From DAOUAE01 sp034433795 (GTDB lineage Bacteria > Chloroflexota > UBA6077 > FW602-bin22 > DAOUAE01): a stretch of 18,022 bases of DNA. The stretch lies in contig DAOUAE010000061.1 in NCBI GenBank assembly GCA_034433795.1, forward strand, positions 1 through 18,022, read 5' to 3'. Position numbers and translations under genes: made by a program. The notes under the pieces were generated by a model. The model made no database searches, was not told the origin of the DNA, and worked only from the letters and a program-made list of their open reading frames with translations. This document shows positions 1 through 6,380 of the stretch, piece after piece. Positions within the stretch are counted from its first letter, which is position 1; every line of letters begins with the position of its first letter.

Positions 1-64
1 GAGCGAGCCATGGAGTGTGAGAGGACCATTATGGCCGAGCGAGCCATGGGTATTGAGAGGACCA
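1..64 (+). repeat. Two 28-bp imperfect direct repeats with 36-bp period
   Basis: Copy 1 (1-28) and copy 2 (37-64) share GAGCGAGCCATGG at the left and GAGAGGACCA at the right, with four mismatches clustered between these blocks. The 8-bp spacer after copy 1 ends in GGCC and the 8 bp after copy 2 end in TGCC. A third copy from 73 is much decayed, keeping only GAG and scattered bases. The array may continue left of the window. It could be coding repeats (see the partial CDS), or DNA repeats beside the terminase genes that act as a protein-binding site. Confidence 0.6.
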
Positions 65-99
65 GGCTTGCCGAGTGCTGGAGACTCCCGGCCGGATGA
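1..99 (+). CDS. Possible C-terminal end of an upstream gene with 12-residue repeats (partial)
   Basis: Frame 1 is open from the window edge to a TGA at 97-99. It reads as tandem 12-residue units: ERAMECERTIMA, then ERAMGIERTRLA, then a diverged end ECWRLPAG. The 36-bp DNA period is a multiple of three, 23 of 32 sense codons end in G or C as in the other genes here, and an intrinsic terminator begins 23 nt after the stop, as expected for a gene end. Against this, frame 2 is also open to a TAA near 107-109, the visible piece is only 32 codons, and the differences between copies are not clearly protein-conserving. The family is not recognised. The alternative is a non-coding tandem DNA repeat. 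The start lies outside the window. Confidence 0.3.
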   Translation, partial: ERAMECERTIMAERAMGIERTRLAECWRLPAG

Positions 100-107
100 T
101 CTAGAAT
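79..107 (+). promoter_or_regulatory. Weak sigma70-like promoter candidate upstream of the packaging genes
   Basis: TGGAGA (79-84, 4/6 to the -35 consensus) and TAGAAT (102-107, 5/6 to the -10 consensus) are separated by 17 bp. They lie in the only AT-richer patch (about 95-111) of a very GC-rich region. Initiation would fall near 114, just in front of the terminator hairpin at 123-151, so the transcript would meet the terminator at once. Motif matches of this quality arise by chance, and a phage sigma factor or RNA polymerase could use quite different sites. Confidence 0.25.
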
Positions 108-122
108 AAAAGCGAGGCCGGA

Positions 123-151
123 GGCGGCCCCTTTGAAGGGGCCGCCTTTTT
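123..151 (+). terminator. Intrinsic (rho-independent) terminator
   Basis: A perfect 9-bp GC stem (GGCGGCCCC at 123-131 with GGGGCCGCC at 138-146) encloses the 6-nt loop TTTGAA and is followed by five T (147-151). The A at 122 can pair with the first T. The polarity is for + strand transcripts, because the other side has no T-run. It starts 23 nt after the TGA at 97-99 and ends 3 nt before the terS Shine-Dalgarno GGAGGA (155-160). It probably ends an upstream transcript. No promoter fits between it and terS, so terS expression needs read-through, antitermination, or a start just before the hairpin. Confidence 0.85.
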
Positions 152-163
152 GCTGGAGGACTC

Positions 164-628
164 GTGCCCGACCAGAGCGAAGAGCGGCTGAATCAGGCGA
201 AGTTCCTGGCCGCCCGCGCTGTCCTGCCCACCGACTACCGGGCCGCCTGGGCCTCCGGGGTCAAACCCTCCCAGGTGGACGCCTGGAAGGAGCGTGACCC
301 GGTGTTCCGGGAGGAATATGAGACGCTCTTCCAGGAGGCGCGGGCTGCCGCACGGGACCTGATGGTCCAGGCGCTGGAGAAAGCCGCCCGCACACTCATC
401 GAGGCGCTGGAGGCCACGAAGGGCGGCATCCCTGACTGGACCGCCCGTATTCAGGCCGCCAAACTCATCCTGACCGGCCTGGGCGTCCTCCGCCGGGAGG
501 ATGAGCGGACCGTGCAGGTCGGCATCACGGTCCGGCAGGTGCTTCAGAATCTGTCCGACGAGGAGCTGGCCGCCATTGAGCGTATTGCCGAGCGCTTTGC
601 TGCACTCCCTGGACAAAACAGCCGTTGA
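164..628 (+). CDS. terS: Phage terminase small subunit (DNA recognition)
   Basis: This 154-aa protein probably recognises the phage DNA packaging site and delivers it to the large subunit. The N-terminal third contains a helix-turn-helix-like stretch, TDYRAAWASGVKPSQVDAW (about residues 24-42), followed by KERDPVFREEYETLFQEA. This resembles the phBC6A51-type helix-turn-helix small terminases. The middle and C-terminal parts are helical and charged, consistent with the oligomerisation core of small terminases, and the length is usual for the family. The start is GTG at 164, chosen because GGAGGA (155-160) lies 3 nt upstream. Its 3' end overlaps the likely start of terL by about 53 nt, suggesting translational coupling. 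The assignment rests on the helix-turn-helix pattern, size and position directly before an unmistakable large terminase. The site it binds cannot be seen. Confidence 0.8.
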   Translation: MPDQSEERLNQAKFLAARAVLPTDYRAAWASGVKPSQVDAWKERDPVFREEYETLFQEARAAARDLMVQALEKAARTLIEALEATKGGIPDWTARIQAAKLILTGLGVLRREDERTVQVGITVRQVLQNLSDEELAAIERIAERFAALPGQNSR

Positions 629-2153
629 GGCCGAACGCTGCCGGCGCAGCTTCCGGCTGTTTATCGAACGCGCCTGGTCGGTGATCGAACCCCACACCAC
701 CTTCATCCCTGGCTGGCATATCGACTGCATCGCCGACCACCTGGAGGCCGTCGCCCGTGGCGACATCCGTGACCTTCTCATCAACATCCCCCCACGCCAC
801 ATGAAGTCCCTGGCCGTGGCCGTCTTCTGGCCCGCCTGGCTCTGGACCCAGCGGCCGGGCACCCGTTTCCTCTGCGCCTCCTATTCGCTCCACCTCTCCA
901 CCCGCGACAGCGTGCGCTGCCGCCGCCTGGTCTCCTCGGAGTGGTACCAGGGCCGCTGGGGCGATGTGGTCGAACTGGTCGAGGACCAGAACCAGAAAAT
1001 CCGCTTTGAAACCTCCGCCGGTGGCTACCGCATCGCCACCTCGGTCGGCGGCACCGTCACCGGTGAAGGTGGCGACTTCATCATCGTGGACGATCCCCAC
1101 AACATCGAGGAGGTCGAGTCGGAGGCCCTGCGGGAGATGGTCCTGCGCTGGTGGGATGAGGTCATGTCCACCCGCCTGAACGACCCGAAAAGGGGCGGGC
1201 GCGTCATCGTGATGCAGCGGGTGCACGAACGCGATCTCACCGGCCATCTCCTGGAGCGCGGCGGCTGGCACCACCTCTGTCTCCCGGCCCGCTACGAGCC
1301 GAAGGTCACGGTCATGCCGGGCCAGGTGGAAATCCAACCCCATCATGAGTGCCCCTATGGCTCCGATCCCCGGACCCAGGACGGCGAACTTCTCTGGCCG
1401 GAGCGCTTCGGTGAGGAGGAGATCAAACGCCTGGAGATCGATCTCGGCCCCTTCGGTACTGCCGGCCAGCTCCAGCAGCGGCCCGTCCCCCGTGAAGGTG
1501 CCTACTTCCGCGCCGAATGGTTCGGCCAGAACCCGCCCGATGTCGCCGACCGCATCGTCCGCAAGGTCCAGTACTGGGACCTGGCCTACAGCCAGCGCAC
1601 CGGGGCCGATTTCACCGTCGCCGTGACGCTCGGCATCGACGGCGATCAGCGCCTGTACATCCTCCATGTCCTGCGCCAGCGCATCGAGGCCGAGGGCCTG
1701 GTCGATCTCATGGCCCGCCACATCGAGGACACCCGCCCCGACCTGGTCGGCGTCGAGGAAGGCGCCTACAAACAGGCCGCCGTCCGCGATATCGTCCGCC
1801 TCCTCACCTTCCGCCTCACCCACCCGGCGGCGGTCCTCCCGGTGCCGGTGAGCCGGGACAAGGTCACCCGGGCCCTGCTCGCGGCCAGCCGGGCCCAGCA
1901 CGGGTTTCTCTTCGCCGATAAGGCCGCTCCCTGGTGGGGCGATTTTCTCACCGAGCTTCTGCGCTTCCCCAAGGGGGCGCACGACGACCAGGTGGACGCC
2001 CTGGCCGGCGCGGTCCAGCTGGCGGTGGAGAAGGTGCCGGTGGCGCTGCACCGCCGACGCACCCGGCAGCGCTACCGCCTGGGCCACCCGGCCCGCCCGG
2101 AGATGGACGCCTGGTGGTCGCCCGACACTGACGTGGTGGTGGTGAGACGCTGA
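576..2153 (+). CDS. terL: Phage terminase large subunit (packaging ATPase and nuclease)
   Basis: This is the motor ATPase and headful or cos nuclease of DNA packaging. With TTG at 576 it has 525 residues, normal for the family. The ATPase half shows a Walker-A-like PPRHMKS at residues 72-78 and a Walker B FIIVDDP at 168-174. The RNase H-like nuclease half shows YWDLAY (Asp335), VGVEEGAYKQA (Glu394/395) and GAHDDQVDALAG (Asp470, 471, 474), the acidic set that binds metal. This pattern fits the TIGR01630/Terminase_6 RNaseH-type terminases. The start is uncertain: the open frame reaches an ATG at 501 inside terS, but GAGGAG (560-565) upstream of TTG 576, and the position of the conserved sequence, favour 576. 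TTG at 597 is the other option. The stop TGA overlaps the portal ATG by one base (TGATG). All key residues are present, so it should be active. Confidence 0.93.
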   Translation: MSVLPSALLHSLDKTAVEAERCRRSFRLFIERAWSVIEPHTTFIPGWHIDCIADHLEAVARGDIRDLLINIPPRHMKSLAVAVFWPAWLWTQRPGTRFLCASYSLHLSTRDSVRCRRLVSSEWYQGRWGDVVELVEDQNQKIRFETSAGGYRIATSVGGTVTGEGGDFIIVDDPHNIEEVESEALREMVLRWWDEVMSTRLNDPKRGGRVIVMQRVHERDLTGHLLERGGWHHLCLPARYEPKVTVMPGQVEIQPHHECPYGSDPRTQDGELLWPERFGEEEIKRLEIDLGPFGTAGQLQQRPVPREGAYFRAEWFGQNPPDVADRIVRKVQYWDLAYSQRTGADFTVAVTLGIDGDQRLYILHVLRQRIEAEGLVDLMARHIEDTRPDLVGVEEGAYKQAAVRDIVRLLTFRLTHPAAVLPVPVSRDKVTRALLAASRAQHGFLFADKAAPWWGDFLTELLRFPKGAHDDQVDALAGAVQLAVEKVPVALHRRRTRQRYRLGHPARPEMDAWWSPDTDVVVVRR

Positions 2154-4063
2154 TGGCTCGCAAAAAGGCGCTGCCGCCCAGCCTCGACTACATCGAGGCC
2201 CTGAAAACCGAACTCCAGGCGCTCTACGCCGATCAGGATACACAGATCGACCGGTTGCGCGAGCTGCGCACCCTCACCCGCCGGGTCCCCCTCCCCGACG
2301 AGTACCGCATCGTCGATGTCGAGGTGCGCGACTCCACCATCGCCGACGAAATCCAGCGCGTGGCAGCGATGCTCTCGGTCAACCCCCCGAAACTCCAGGT
2401 CATCCCCGCCCGCCCGGGCGATACCGCCCAGCGCAACGCCACCCTCCGCGAGAGGTGGACCGAAGAGGTCCTGCGCGTGGCCGGAAGCCGCCCCGGCACG
2501 GTCCCCACCTTCACCGCCCTGGTGGATGCGGTGGTCGGCGACGGCGGTGGCTGGACGAAGCTCCTCTTCACCCCCGATACCTGGGACGCCCGCTACAGCC
2601 TGAAGCTCCCAGACTTCGGCACCGAGGACGAGGAGACGGCTCTTCGGGCCTTCACCCAGGCGGTCGAGGAGGAGAAAAAGCGCGCGGGTCCCCCCTTCGT
2701 CTGGGTCCATGTCGATGTGCGCACCGTCTACCCCGTCTGGAGCGGTGGACGGCTCACCGAGGTCCTGGAGGTCCAGGAGCGCCCTCTCCTCTCCACCTTC
2801 CGCCAGTACCGCCTGGGCCTGGCGAAGAACGGGGAGATCGTGAGCGAAGAGCTCGGCCAGCCCCTCAACGAGGTCGTCGGCCGGGTCGGCCGGACCGTGA
2901 CCTTCCTGGAACACTGGGACGAGACCTGGGTCACCTACGCCGTCCTGGTGCCCGGTGGCGGCAAAGGGGCCATCGTCAAACAGTGGCAGCACGGCTACGG
3001 CCGCGTCCCGTACTTCTTCGCCCCCGGCCTCTGGGCCAACTGGTGGCGGAACCGCAAGGTCGGCTGGTCGATCAGCGAAACCAAACGCTGGCTGGTGGAG
3101 TACCTGGCCTATCTCATGACCGTTCACGCCCAGATCGCAGCCAGAGACGCCCTCACGCCGCTCTTCCGCGAGCTCCCGGATACGGCCGCCCCGCTCCTGG
3201 GCAGCGATGGTCGTCCCGTCGAGCGCGAGACCTGGCGACCCGGCGAGATCATCATCGGCCGGCCCGGCGAGAAGCTGGGGGCCATCCAGTTCCCCCAGGT
3301 GGCGGCTGTCCTGCGCGAGGAGATCGCGATGGTCCGGGAGGCCATCGAACGGCTGGCCACGCCCCGGGTGCGCGCCGAGATCGGTGGGGGCCTGGAGGGC
3401 GCGGGCTTCGCCATCAACCAGGTGCTGGCCGAGGCCAAGACGCGCTTCGACCCTCTGGCCCAGTCGGTGGAGCGCCACCTGGAGGAGGTCACGCGCTTCC
3501 TCTGGCACCTGGTGCGCACCAAGGTGCGGGAAACGGTCTGGGTCTACGCCACTGGCGAGCGGTCGGGCTGGCTGGGTCTGGGGCCGGAGGACCTGGAGGA
3601 GAATGTGGCCTTCCGCTGGCATCTCGACCCGGAGCGTCCCACGGCCAAGATCATCGAGGCCCGCTACTGGCACGAACGCCTCCAGGCCGGCACCGCCTCC
3701 CTCGACCAGGCCATCGAGGCGATGGGCGACAACCCCGATGAGGTGCGCATCCAGAAGACGGTGGAGAAGCTGCGCCAGTCTCCATGGTACCAGCAGCTTC
3801 TGGAGCAGATGGTTCTCCAGGAGATCGGCCGCGGCGATCTCCTCCAGAAAGCCCAGGAAGCCCAGCAGGTCGCCCAGACCGGCCAGCTGCCCGGTGTTCC
3901 GCCCGCGATGGGCAACGAACTGGTCCCGGATATGGCCGCCCAGGCGATGGCCCCCGGTGGTGCCGGAGCCGTCCCGGTCCGACCCAACCCCGGCGGCATC
4001 GGCCCCGGCGCGGTGGTGCCGCAGCAGGCAGCGGCGGCCGGCATCCAGGAGCTGGGAGGTTAG
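2153..4063 (+). CDS. Probable phage portal protein
   Basis: This 636-aa protein probably forms the dodecameric portal ring at the capsid vertex through which DNA is packaged and ejected. It follows terL directly and is coupled to it by a TGATG overlap, with GGTGAG (2141-2146) as ribosome-binding site. Its size is in the portal range. The N-terminus is helical and charged. Around residues 57-80 the stretch RDSTIADEIQRVAAMLSVNP resembles the early portal region that leads into the wing. The central part is rich in Trp and Tyr with alternating strands. Residues about 360-450 are long helices fitting the stem and crown. The end (about 580-636) is a disordered-looking Gly/Pro/Ala/Gln tail common in portals. 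There is no diagnostic catalytic motif, so the call depends on position, size and overall pattern. A different head-completion protein is less likely. Confidence 0.72.
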   Translation: MARKKALPPSLDYIEALKTELQALYADQDTQIDRLRELRTLTRRVPLPDEYRIVDVEVRDSTIADEIQRVAAMLSVNPPKLQVIPARPGDTAQRNATLRERWTEEVLRVAGSRPGTVPTFTALVDAVVGDGGGWTKLLFTPDTWDARYSLKLPDFGTEDEETALRAFTQAVEEEKKRAGPPFVWVHVDVRTVYPVWSGGRLTEVLEVQERPLLSTFRQYRLGLAKNGEIVSEELGQPLNEVVGRVGRTVTFLEHWDETWVTYAVLVPGGGKGAIVKQWQHGYGRVPYFFAPGLWANWWRNRKVGWSISETKRWLVEYLAYLMTVHAQIAARDALTPLFRELPDTAAPLLGSDGRPVERETWRPGEIIIGRPGEKLGAIQFPQVAAVLREEIAMVREAIERLATPRVRAEIGGGLEGAGFAINQVLAEAKTRFDPLAQSVERHLEEVTRFLWHLVRTKVRETVWVYATGERSGWLGLGPEDLEENVAFRWHLDPERPTAKIIEARYWHERLQAGTASLDQAIEAMGDNPDEVRIQKTVEKLRQSPWYQQLLEQMVLQEIGRGDLLQKAQEAQQVAQTGQLPGVPPAMGNELVPDMAAQAMAPGGAGAVPVRPNPGGIGPGAVVPQQAAAAGIQELGG

Positions 4064-4064
4064 G

Positions 4065-4334
4065 ATGCGCAGGGATATGGCCGCGGAAGTCGCCCGCAAG
4101 GTTGTGGAGGAGATGTTCGACGATGCCGGTCGGGTGGCGAAAGCCCTCTTCCCCGGCGTCCCGCCCGGCGCGGTGCGTCTGAGCCGGGAGGAATACCTGG
4201 CCTATGTGCGCAGGAACTGGACCGACCCCGCCTTCCGGCAGGCGCTGCTCCAGCGGGTCGGCCCCGAAAACTTCCTGAAGACGGCGCGGGCCGCCTTCGG
4301 GCTGACGGAGGAGGACGATGGCGGTCTCCTTTGA
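4065..4334 (+). CDS. Small phage protein of unknown function (89 aa)
   Basis: The protein is 89 residues long and its family is not recognised. ATG at 4065 is preceded by GGGAGGT (4054-4060), and only one base separates it from the portal stop. The end overlaps the next gene by 17 nt. The N-terminal half is amphipathic (DMAAEVARKVVEEMFDDAGR), followed by a Pro/Gly turn and a second helical part containing LSREEYLAYVRRNWTD. It ends in the acidic tail LTEEDDGGLL. There is no Cys, signal peptide or membrane segment. A short helical protein placed directly after the portal could be a head accessory factor, a small scaffold-like protein or a connector component, but the sequence does not decide between these. 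Its tight coupling on both sides supports it being a real gene. Confidence 0.7.
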   Translation: MRRDMAAEVARKVVEEMFDDAGRVAKALFPGVPPGAVRLSREEYLAYVRRNWTDPAFRQALLQRVGPENFLKTARAAFGLTEEDDGGLL

Positions 4335-5979
4335 TCCCCAGAACTTTGTGGCCCCCGCCCCCGGTGGCGGCTTTGTGGTCTACGTGGGTGGCCGGAACAT
4401 CGGCACCTTCGCCTCCCAGAGCGAGGCTGAGCAGGCATTCAACCGCGCGACCGGGCAGGGCGGCGAGGAGATCGAGGGGGAATTCATCAACCAGGCGATC
4501 ATCCAGGTTCAGGCCCAGATCGCCCAGCAGGCTGCCTATCAGGCGTATCTGAACAGGAAGCTGGAGCTGGTGGATATCCCGCTGGCCGAGACGGAAAAGG
4601 AGCGGCTGGCGATGCAGGCCGCTCAGGAGGCTGCTCGGCAGGCGCAGGACTGGGTGCGGACGCAGATTCAGGCCGGGACGGAGTATGGGCGGCAGATGAT
4701 CGATCTGGCCCGCTCCATGGCCCAGGAGCGGCAGAATCTCACCGCCCAGCTCCTCGATCTCCTGCGGACACAGGGGCAGCTGGGACTCCAGGGAGCGCAG
4801 GCGGCCACCCAGGAGGCGCTGGGCGTCGGCCAGCTCATCGCCTCGCTGCGAGGTCCGCGCAACGCCTTCCAGCAGCAGGCGGTGATGCACGGTCTCAATG
4901 AGCTGGGCGTGAGCCGGGCGCTGGATGCGCTGGCGGGCAAGTATACCCTGCCCGCGTTTCAGGCCCCCCAGGCCGCCCCACAGGCGGCCACGCTCCAGAC
5001 ACTGGTCGAGGACCTGCGTGCCACCGGGACGCCGGGGCAGTCGGCCATCGACCAGTTTCTCCAGAGCCTGCCGGGCCTGATGAATGAGGGACGGGCCGCC
5101 CTCTACGGCTATCAGTCGCCCCTGGAGGGGGTGAATCTCCCCCTGGGCCAGGTCTTCCCCGGTGTCATGGGCGGCGTTCCCGGCCCGGTTCAGACCTTCG
5201 CCCAGTACGCCATGGGCAAGATCGGCGGCCCCCAGGTCCCACAGGACTGGTACGACCGGATGGTCCAGTGGTACGACCAGTTCCGCCAGACCCAGGGCCG
5301 CCGACCGACCGCCGACGAGTGGGCCCAGGCATTTGCCTCCTTCACCGGCCTGCCGGCCACCGTCGGCCAGCAGATGTATCAGCTGGGCTCTGCCTATGTG
5401 CAGCAGACGGGCGGCCGGGCCGGCCCGGAGCTCCAGAACCAGTGGCTCCAGGGGATTCTCTCTGGGGCGACGCTCACCCCGCCCACCCCGCCGGCGCCGC
5501 CGGGTGGGATGCTGGGCGCGGCCGCTTTCACCGCGCAGCCGGTGGGCATGGCGGCGGAGCCGATGGTCTTCCGGGTCCAGCCAGTCGGCGGTGTGTCCTG
5601 GCCGGCGGGGCGGCTGTGGGCCGGGGTGATGCCGCAGAGTTTCGGGGGCCTCATGCAGCTGCTGGGGCGGCCGCCGGCGACCCAGAAGCCTCAGCCACCG
5701 GCGCTGCCCCGGACGGCGGGCGAGGGGCAGATGGTGGCGCTGGGGATGCCGGGAGGGCAGCGGGCGGCCGGTCAGGCTCCACCGACCGGGACCTATCTTC
5801 AGAATCTCCCGGCCCCAAACCAGATCGTCGCCCGCGAGTGGTTGAAGATGCCGAAGGACACGCAGGAGTTTTTCCTGTCGGCCTATGAGGCGGCGGGCTG
5901 GAGCCCGAATGATGTGCTGGAGACGATCCAGCGGACGCTGCCGCAGTTCCGGGCGCCGACGCTGGGGGTGGTGCGGTAA
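4318..5979 (+). CDS. Gln/Ala-rich phage protein of unknown function, probably virion-associated (553 aa)
   Basis: The family is not recognised. ATG at 4318 follows the strong site GGAGGAGG (4307-4314), and the stop overlaps the next ATG as TAATG. Residues about 15-45 form a small beta-strand module (GGFVVYVGGRNIGTF) followed by a helix (SQSEAEQAFNRA). Residues about 55-165 are Gln/Ala/Glu-rich helices, likely coiled coil. The middle is Gly/Pro/Gln-rich with the hinge LTPPTPPAPPGG near residue 385. The last 50 residues look folded (AREWLKMPKDTQEFFLSAY). The composition resembles elongated internal or ejection proteins of podovirus-like virions more than a capsid protein. The place between portal and polyprotein agrees with an internal virion role, but a scaffolding role is also possible. 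There is no transmembrane segment or catalytic motif. Confidence 0.72.
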   Translation: MAVSFDPQNFVAPAPGGGFVVYVGGRNIGTFASQSEAEQAFNRATGQGGEEIEGEFINQAIIQVQAQIAQQAAYQAYLNRKLELVDIPLAETEKERLAMQAAQEAARQAQDWVRTQIQAGTEYGRQMIDLARSMAQERQNLTAQLLDLLRTQGQLGLQGAQAATQEALGVGQLIASLRGPRNAFQQQAVMHGLNELGVSRALDALAGKYTLPAFQAPQAAPQAATLQTLVEDLRATGTPGQSAIDQFLQSLPGLMNEGRAALYGYQSPLEGVNLPLGQVFPGVMGGVPGPVQTFAQYAMGKIGGPQVPQDWYDRMVQWYDQFRQTQGRRPTADEWAQAFASFTGLPATVGQQMYQLGSAYVQQTGGRAGPELQNQWLQGILSGATLTPPTPPAPPGGMLGAAAFTAQPVGMAAEPMVFRVQPVGGVSWPAGRLWAGVMPQSFGGLMQLLGRPPATQKPQPPALPRTAGEGQMVALGMPGGQRAAGQAPPTGTYLQNLPAPNQIVAREWLKMPKDTQEFFLSAYEAAGWSPNDVLETIQRTLPQFRAPTLGVVR

Positions 5980-6380
5980 TGCGGCGGGTGGTGGGGCAGT
6001 GCACGGCCTGTGGGGCCTGCTGTCGGTTTCTGGCGCTGCCGCTGCCGGCGGACTGGCCGGAGAGCCTGTGGCGGAAGGGGGTTCTGCCTCTCACCGTCAA
6101 AAGCCCGGAGTTCCGGTATTTTCTGGAGGTGCGCGGCTGCCGGGTGGGCCGGCACCTGGTGGGGATAACGCATCAGGGGGCCTGGCGGGGTCTCTACAGC
6201 GGGGTGCCGGTGGTGTACTTCCGCTCCACCTGCCCGCACCTTCAGGAGGACGGCCGCTGCGGTCTCTACGGGAAGCCGGAGCGACCGGTGGTCTGTGAGC
6301 GCTGGCCGCAGCCCACCGATGATCTCGCCGTGGTCGCCGAGGTCTGCAGCTACCGCATCGTGGAGGAGCCGGATGCCTGA
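5979..6380 (+). CDS. YkgJ-family cysteine-cluster (zinc/iron-chelating) protein
   Basis: This 133-aa protein has the diagnostic N-terminal cluster CTACGACC (Cys8, 11, 14, 15). A second set lies in the C-terminal half: TCPHL (Cys85), GRCGLY (Cys94), ERPVVC (Cys106) and Cys123. Spacing and context match the YkgJ/UPF0153 CxxCxxCC family (PF03692), described as binding zinc or an iron-sulfur cluster. The family includes FliB-type proteins linked to lysine methylation of flagellin. Cys54 is extra. The start is ATG 5979, overlapping the preceding TAA. The TGA at 6378-6380 lies inside the start of the polyprotein gene (ATGCCTGA), so it is made together with virion genes. Its role in the phage is unknown; modification of a neighbouring structural protein, or a metal-binding structural part, would fit. 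Confidence 0.85.
   Translation: MRRVVGQCTACGACCRFLALPLPADWPESLWRKGVLPLTVKSPEFRYFLEVRGCRVGRHLVGITHQGAWRGLYSGVPVVYFRSTCPHLQEDGRCGLYGKPERPVVCERWPQPTDDLAVVAEVCSYRIVEEPDA
6362..6368 (+). promoter_or_regulatory. Shine-Dalgarno site that sets the polyprotein start
   Basis: GGAGGAG lies 4 nt before ATG 6373. The open frame extends further upstream to an ATG at 6295, but that would lie entirely inside the YkgJ-type gene, lacks such a site, and would add a 26-residue Ser/Arg-rich stretch that looks like an out-of-frame reading. The 6373 start is therefore preferred, with an 8-nt overlap (ATGCCTGA). Confidence 0.7.

Noticed and set aside
1..64. CRISPR array
   Set aside because: Only two repeats with an 8-bp spacer between them, and the repeats are imperfect. 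CRISPR spacers are usually 25-45 bp.
501..575. ATG 501 as the terL start
   Set aside because: It lies deep inside terS, lacks a suitable ribosome-binding site, and its first 25 residues have a shadow-frame composition.
6295..6372. ATG 6295 as the polyprotein start
   Set aside because: The 26 extra residues are Ser/Arg/Pro-rich and overlap the conserved end of the YkgJ-type gene. ATG 6373 has GGAGGAG 4 nt upstream.
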